Below are positions 5,488 through 7,081 of a stretch of 7,081 nucleotides of DNA, in pieces. Below the pieces are notes generated by a model that saw nothing but the letters and a program-made list of their open reading frames with translations, did no database searches and was not told the DNA's origin. Each line of letters begins with the position of its first letter. Within the stretch, counting starts at the first letter, position 1. The DNA is from an uncultured Anaerosacchariphilus sp. (GTDB lineage Bacteria; Bacillota; Clostridia; Lachnospirales; Lachnospiraceae), in contig CAKROP010000111.1 of NCBI GenBank assembly GCA_934373375.1, positions 1 to 7,081 of the forward strand. The letters are read 5' to 3'. Made by a program: the position numbers and the translations under genes.

Positions 5488-6579
5488 ATGTCTGACTATA
5501 AGCGGTTTGTCTCCTATATCTACGGATATAAGCAGGGCGAAAAGGGCGAGAGTACAGGCTTTGTGAAGGTAAATGCCAGAGGCGGGGAGTGCCGGATCTG
5601 GGTGCATGTACGGGGATTCTATACGCATCATCAGGAGCCCTACCGGGTCTACGCCTTCAAGCAGAAGAAGGAAGGACTGGAGGGTCAGTATCTGGGCGAG
5701 CTGGAAAGCCGTAACGGTGCCCTGGAATGGGACGGCGTGACGAAGACGGACAGCCTGATGGGCGGCTTCAGCCTGGAGGAGAGCCGTGGCATCTACATAG
5801 AAGGCGGCAATCGGATCTATGCCGCAGAGTGGGATGATTATCCGGTGGATGTGGAGCGGTTTGTGGCGACGGGAGAGAAAAAGAAGATCGCGCCGCCTGT
5901 CAATAAGGAAGAGACCACAGGAGCCTTGGAAAATAAAGCGGAACGGATGATTCCCTGGCAGCAGGTGAAGCCGGATATCAAAATCGTAGTTCAGAATAGG
6001 GACAATACGCCTGCCACTTCGCTGTCGGTTGATCTCCAGACTGAGCTCGATCGCCGCGCGACGGCCCTCTATGCGGCAGATCTTCCGGCGGATGCACCGG
6101 AGCCGGGGATGGAATCAGAAAAATCGGAATCCAAAACCGGAAAAGCAGAGACATCGTCCGAGAAAACGGAAAATCCAGAAAGCTATAAAAGCCCGGAAAA
6201 GCAGCCTCCTGTCGATCCGAAGAAAGAACAATGGGAATATCTGGTAAATCATTTCCCGGTCATGCGCTATCAGGATCGAAACAGCGGCGTAATCTCCAGC
6301 ATCCGCCTGAGCGGCCGGGACTTAAACCGCGTCCCCAGAGACAAGTGGGAGCTTGGCAATAACAGCTTTTTGCTCCACGGCTTCTATCAGTATAAGCATT
6401 TGCTGCTGCTGCGCCGGGAGACCGAGGACTATATCGGATACTACCTGGGGGTACCCGGCGTCTACAACGAACGGGAACAGATGCTGGCGTCCATGTTTGG
6501 TTTTGAAGAGTTCCGTCTGATGAAAGGTCAGGAGACCAGAGACGGCAGCTTCGGCTACTGGTGCCGGACCCTGCGGTAA
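5488..6579 (+). CDS. Two-domain protein of unknown function, DUF6128-like C-terminus
   Basis: Function unknown. It has 363 residues in three parts. The N-terminal domain (about 1-125) is beta-rich, begins YKRFVSYIYGYKQGEK and ends around YAAEWDDYP (111-119). A hydrophilic linker (about 130-245) is rich in Glu, Lys, Ser and Pro and probably disordered. The C-terminal domain (about 248-363) has HFPVM (255-259), the aromatic patch NSFLLHGFYQYKHLLL (292-307), YYLGVPGVYNERE (318-330), FGFEEF (337-342) and a final GYWCRTL (356-362). I recall this domain pair from Lachnospiraceae proteins, the C-terminus as DUF6128, but could not check it. No signal peptide or membrane helix is visible, so it is probably cytoplasmic. 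The start is well supported by GGGAGGG at 5476-5482. It sits between two RNA-modification genes, 124 bp after ksgA and 68 bp before tadA, but no catalytic motif is recognisable. Confidence 0.85.
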   Translation: MSDYKRFVSYIYGYKQGEKGESTGFVKVNARGGECRIWVHVRGFYTHHQEPYRVYAFKQKKEGLEGQYLGELESRNGALEWDGVTKTDSLMGGFSLEESRGIYIEGGNRIYAAEWDDYPVDVERFVATGEKKKIAPPVNKEETTGALENKAERMIPWQQVKPDIKIVVQNRDNTPATSLSVDLQTELDRRATALYAADLPADAPEPGMESEKSESKTGKAETSSEKTENPESYKSPEKQPPVDPKKEQWEYLVNHFPVMRYQDRNSGVISSIRLSGRDLNRVPRDKWELGNNSFLLHGFYQYKHLLLLRRETEDYIGYYLGVPGVYNEREQMLASMFGFEEFRLMKGQETRDGSFGYWCRTLR

Positions 6580-6592
6580 GAAACGGTGAGTG

Positions 6593-6610
6593 AACCGGCA
6601 TAGGGCGGTT
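6593..6610 (+). other. Small GC-containing stem-loop before tadA
   Basis: AACCG and CGGTT form a 5-bp stem around an 8-nt loop in the 68-bp gap before tadA. There is no T-run after it, so it is not an intrinsic terminator. It may be chance or a minor RNA structure. Confidence 0.2.
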
Positions 6611-6647
6611 TCGAGAAAATCAGATTTAGCGAGGGAGAGAAAACTGC

Positions 6648-7081
6648 ATGACAGCAGATGAAAAATACATGAAAGAGGCCCTGCGGCAGGCGAAAAAGGC
6701 CGAGGCACTTCTGGAAGTGCCCATCGGCTGTGTCATTGTTCAGAACGATAAAATCATTGCCAGAGGCTATAATCGAAGAAATACAGACAAAAACACCTTA
6801 TCTCATGCGGAGCTGAATGCCATTCGCAAGGCCAGCAAAAAGACCGGCGACTGGCGGCTGGAGGACTGCACCATGTATATCACCCTGGAGCCCTGCCAGA
6901 TGTGTGCCGGGGCCATCGTCCAGGCCCGGATGGGCCGTGTAGTCATCGGAGCCATGAACCCGAAAGCAGGCTGCGCCGGTTCCATCCTGAATCTGTTGGA
7001 AATGTCCGAATTCAACCATCAGGTCAACGTGGAGAGGGGTGTGCTGGAGGAAGAGTGCAGCACCATGCTCAGTGAATTTTT
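6648..7081 (+). CDS. tadA: tRNA-specific adenosine deaminase TadA (3' truncated at window edge)
   Basis: Zinc-dependent deaminase that converts the wobble adenosine A34 of tRNA-Arg(ACG) to inosine, which lets one tRNA read several arginine codons. The frame is open to the window end and gives 144 residues, so only about 5-20 should be missing. Zinc ligands are His53 (HAE, with catalytic Glu55) and Cys83 and Cys86 in EPCQMCAGAI (81-90). The C-terminal part GAMNPKAGCAGSILNLL (101-117) is typical of TadA and separates it from cytidine deaminases and riboflavin deaminase domains. The ATG at 6648 is preceded by GGGAG (6633-6637) at 10 nt. The frame has no earlier good start. In many Firmicutes the SRP RNA gene and dnaX lie just downstream, which would be outside this window. 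Confidence 0.95.
   Translation, partial: MTADEKYMKEALRQAKKAEALLEVPIGCVIVQNDKIIARGYNRRNTDKNTLSHAELNAIRKASKKTGDWRLEDCTMYITLEPCQMCAGAIVQARMGRVVIGAMNPKAGCAGSILNLLEMSEFNHQVNVERGVLEEECSTMLSEF

Noticed and set aside
6581..6612. Intrinsic terminator after the DUF6128-like gene
   Set aside because: Only a 5-bp stem forms and an A-rich stretch follows, with no T-run.

Overview
The window looks like a chromosomal segment of a Gram-positive anaerobe of the class Clostridia, most likely Lachnospiraceae. Four things point there: strong AGGAGG-type ribosome binding sites before most genes, the housekeeping order tatD-ksgA, a gene for a two-domain protein of a type I associate with Lachnospiraceae (DUF6128-like C-terminus), and a TadA with a typical Clostridia sequence. 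The assignment rests on gene content and protein resemblance only. No rRNA, tRNA, CRISPR array, insertion sequence or phage gene was seen.

Left part (1-2478, minus strand): a tightly packed mannose-family PTS operon in the order IIA (2478-2062), IIB (2059-1571), IIC (1532-783), IID (777 to the window edge, cut near its C-terminus). IIA carries phospho-His12, IIB carries phospho-His15, and IIC and IID form the membrane channel. Together they take up a hexose or amino sugar and phosphorylate it. The substrate cannot be read from the sequence and no catabolic gene is in view. IIB and IID have their Shine-Dalgarno sequences inside the last codons of the gene upstream, which suggests translational coupling.

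Control region (2479-2745): a divergent 267-bp intergenic region. On the minus strand it has a good sigma-A promoter for the PTS operon (TTGAAT, 17 bp, TACAAT). An inverted repeat TGTAG-N4-CTACA overlaps the -10 box. A second copy lies 62 bp upstream, and a half-copy sits midway between them. A separate perfect 14-bp palindrome lies in the predicted leader. On the plus strand a promoter with an extended -10 serves the divergent regulator. The region reads as a local phosphosugar-responsive switch.

Right part (2746-7081, plus strand): an RpiR-family regulator (HTH plus SIS domain), then tatD, ksgA (16S rRNA dimethyladenosine transferase), the DUF6128-like protein of unknown function, and tadA (tRNA adenosine deaminase, cut at the window end). 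Gaps are 41 to 124 bp and no convincing intrinsic terminator was found, so the regulator may read through into the housekeeping genes. The likely working circuit is this: imported sugar-phosphate binds the SIS domain of the regulator, which changes its occupancy of the TGTAG-N4-CTACA sites and so the expression of the PTS. The genes to the right are RNA and DNA maintenance functions with no evident link to the sugar.
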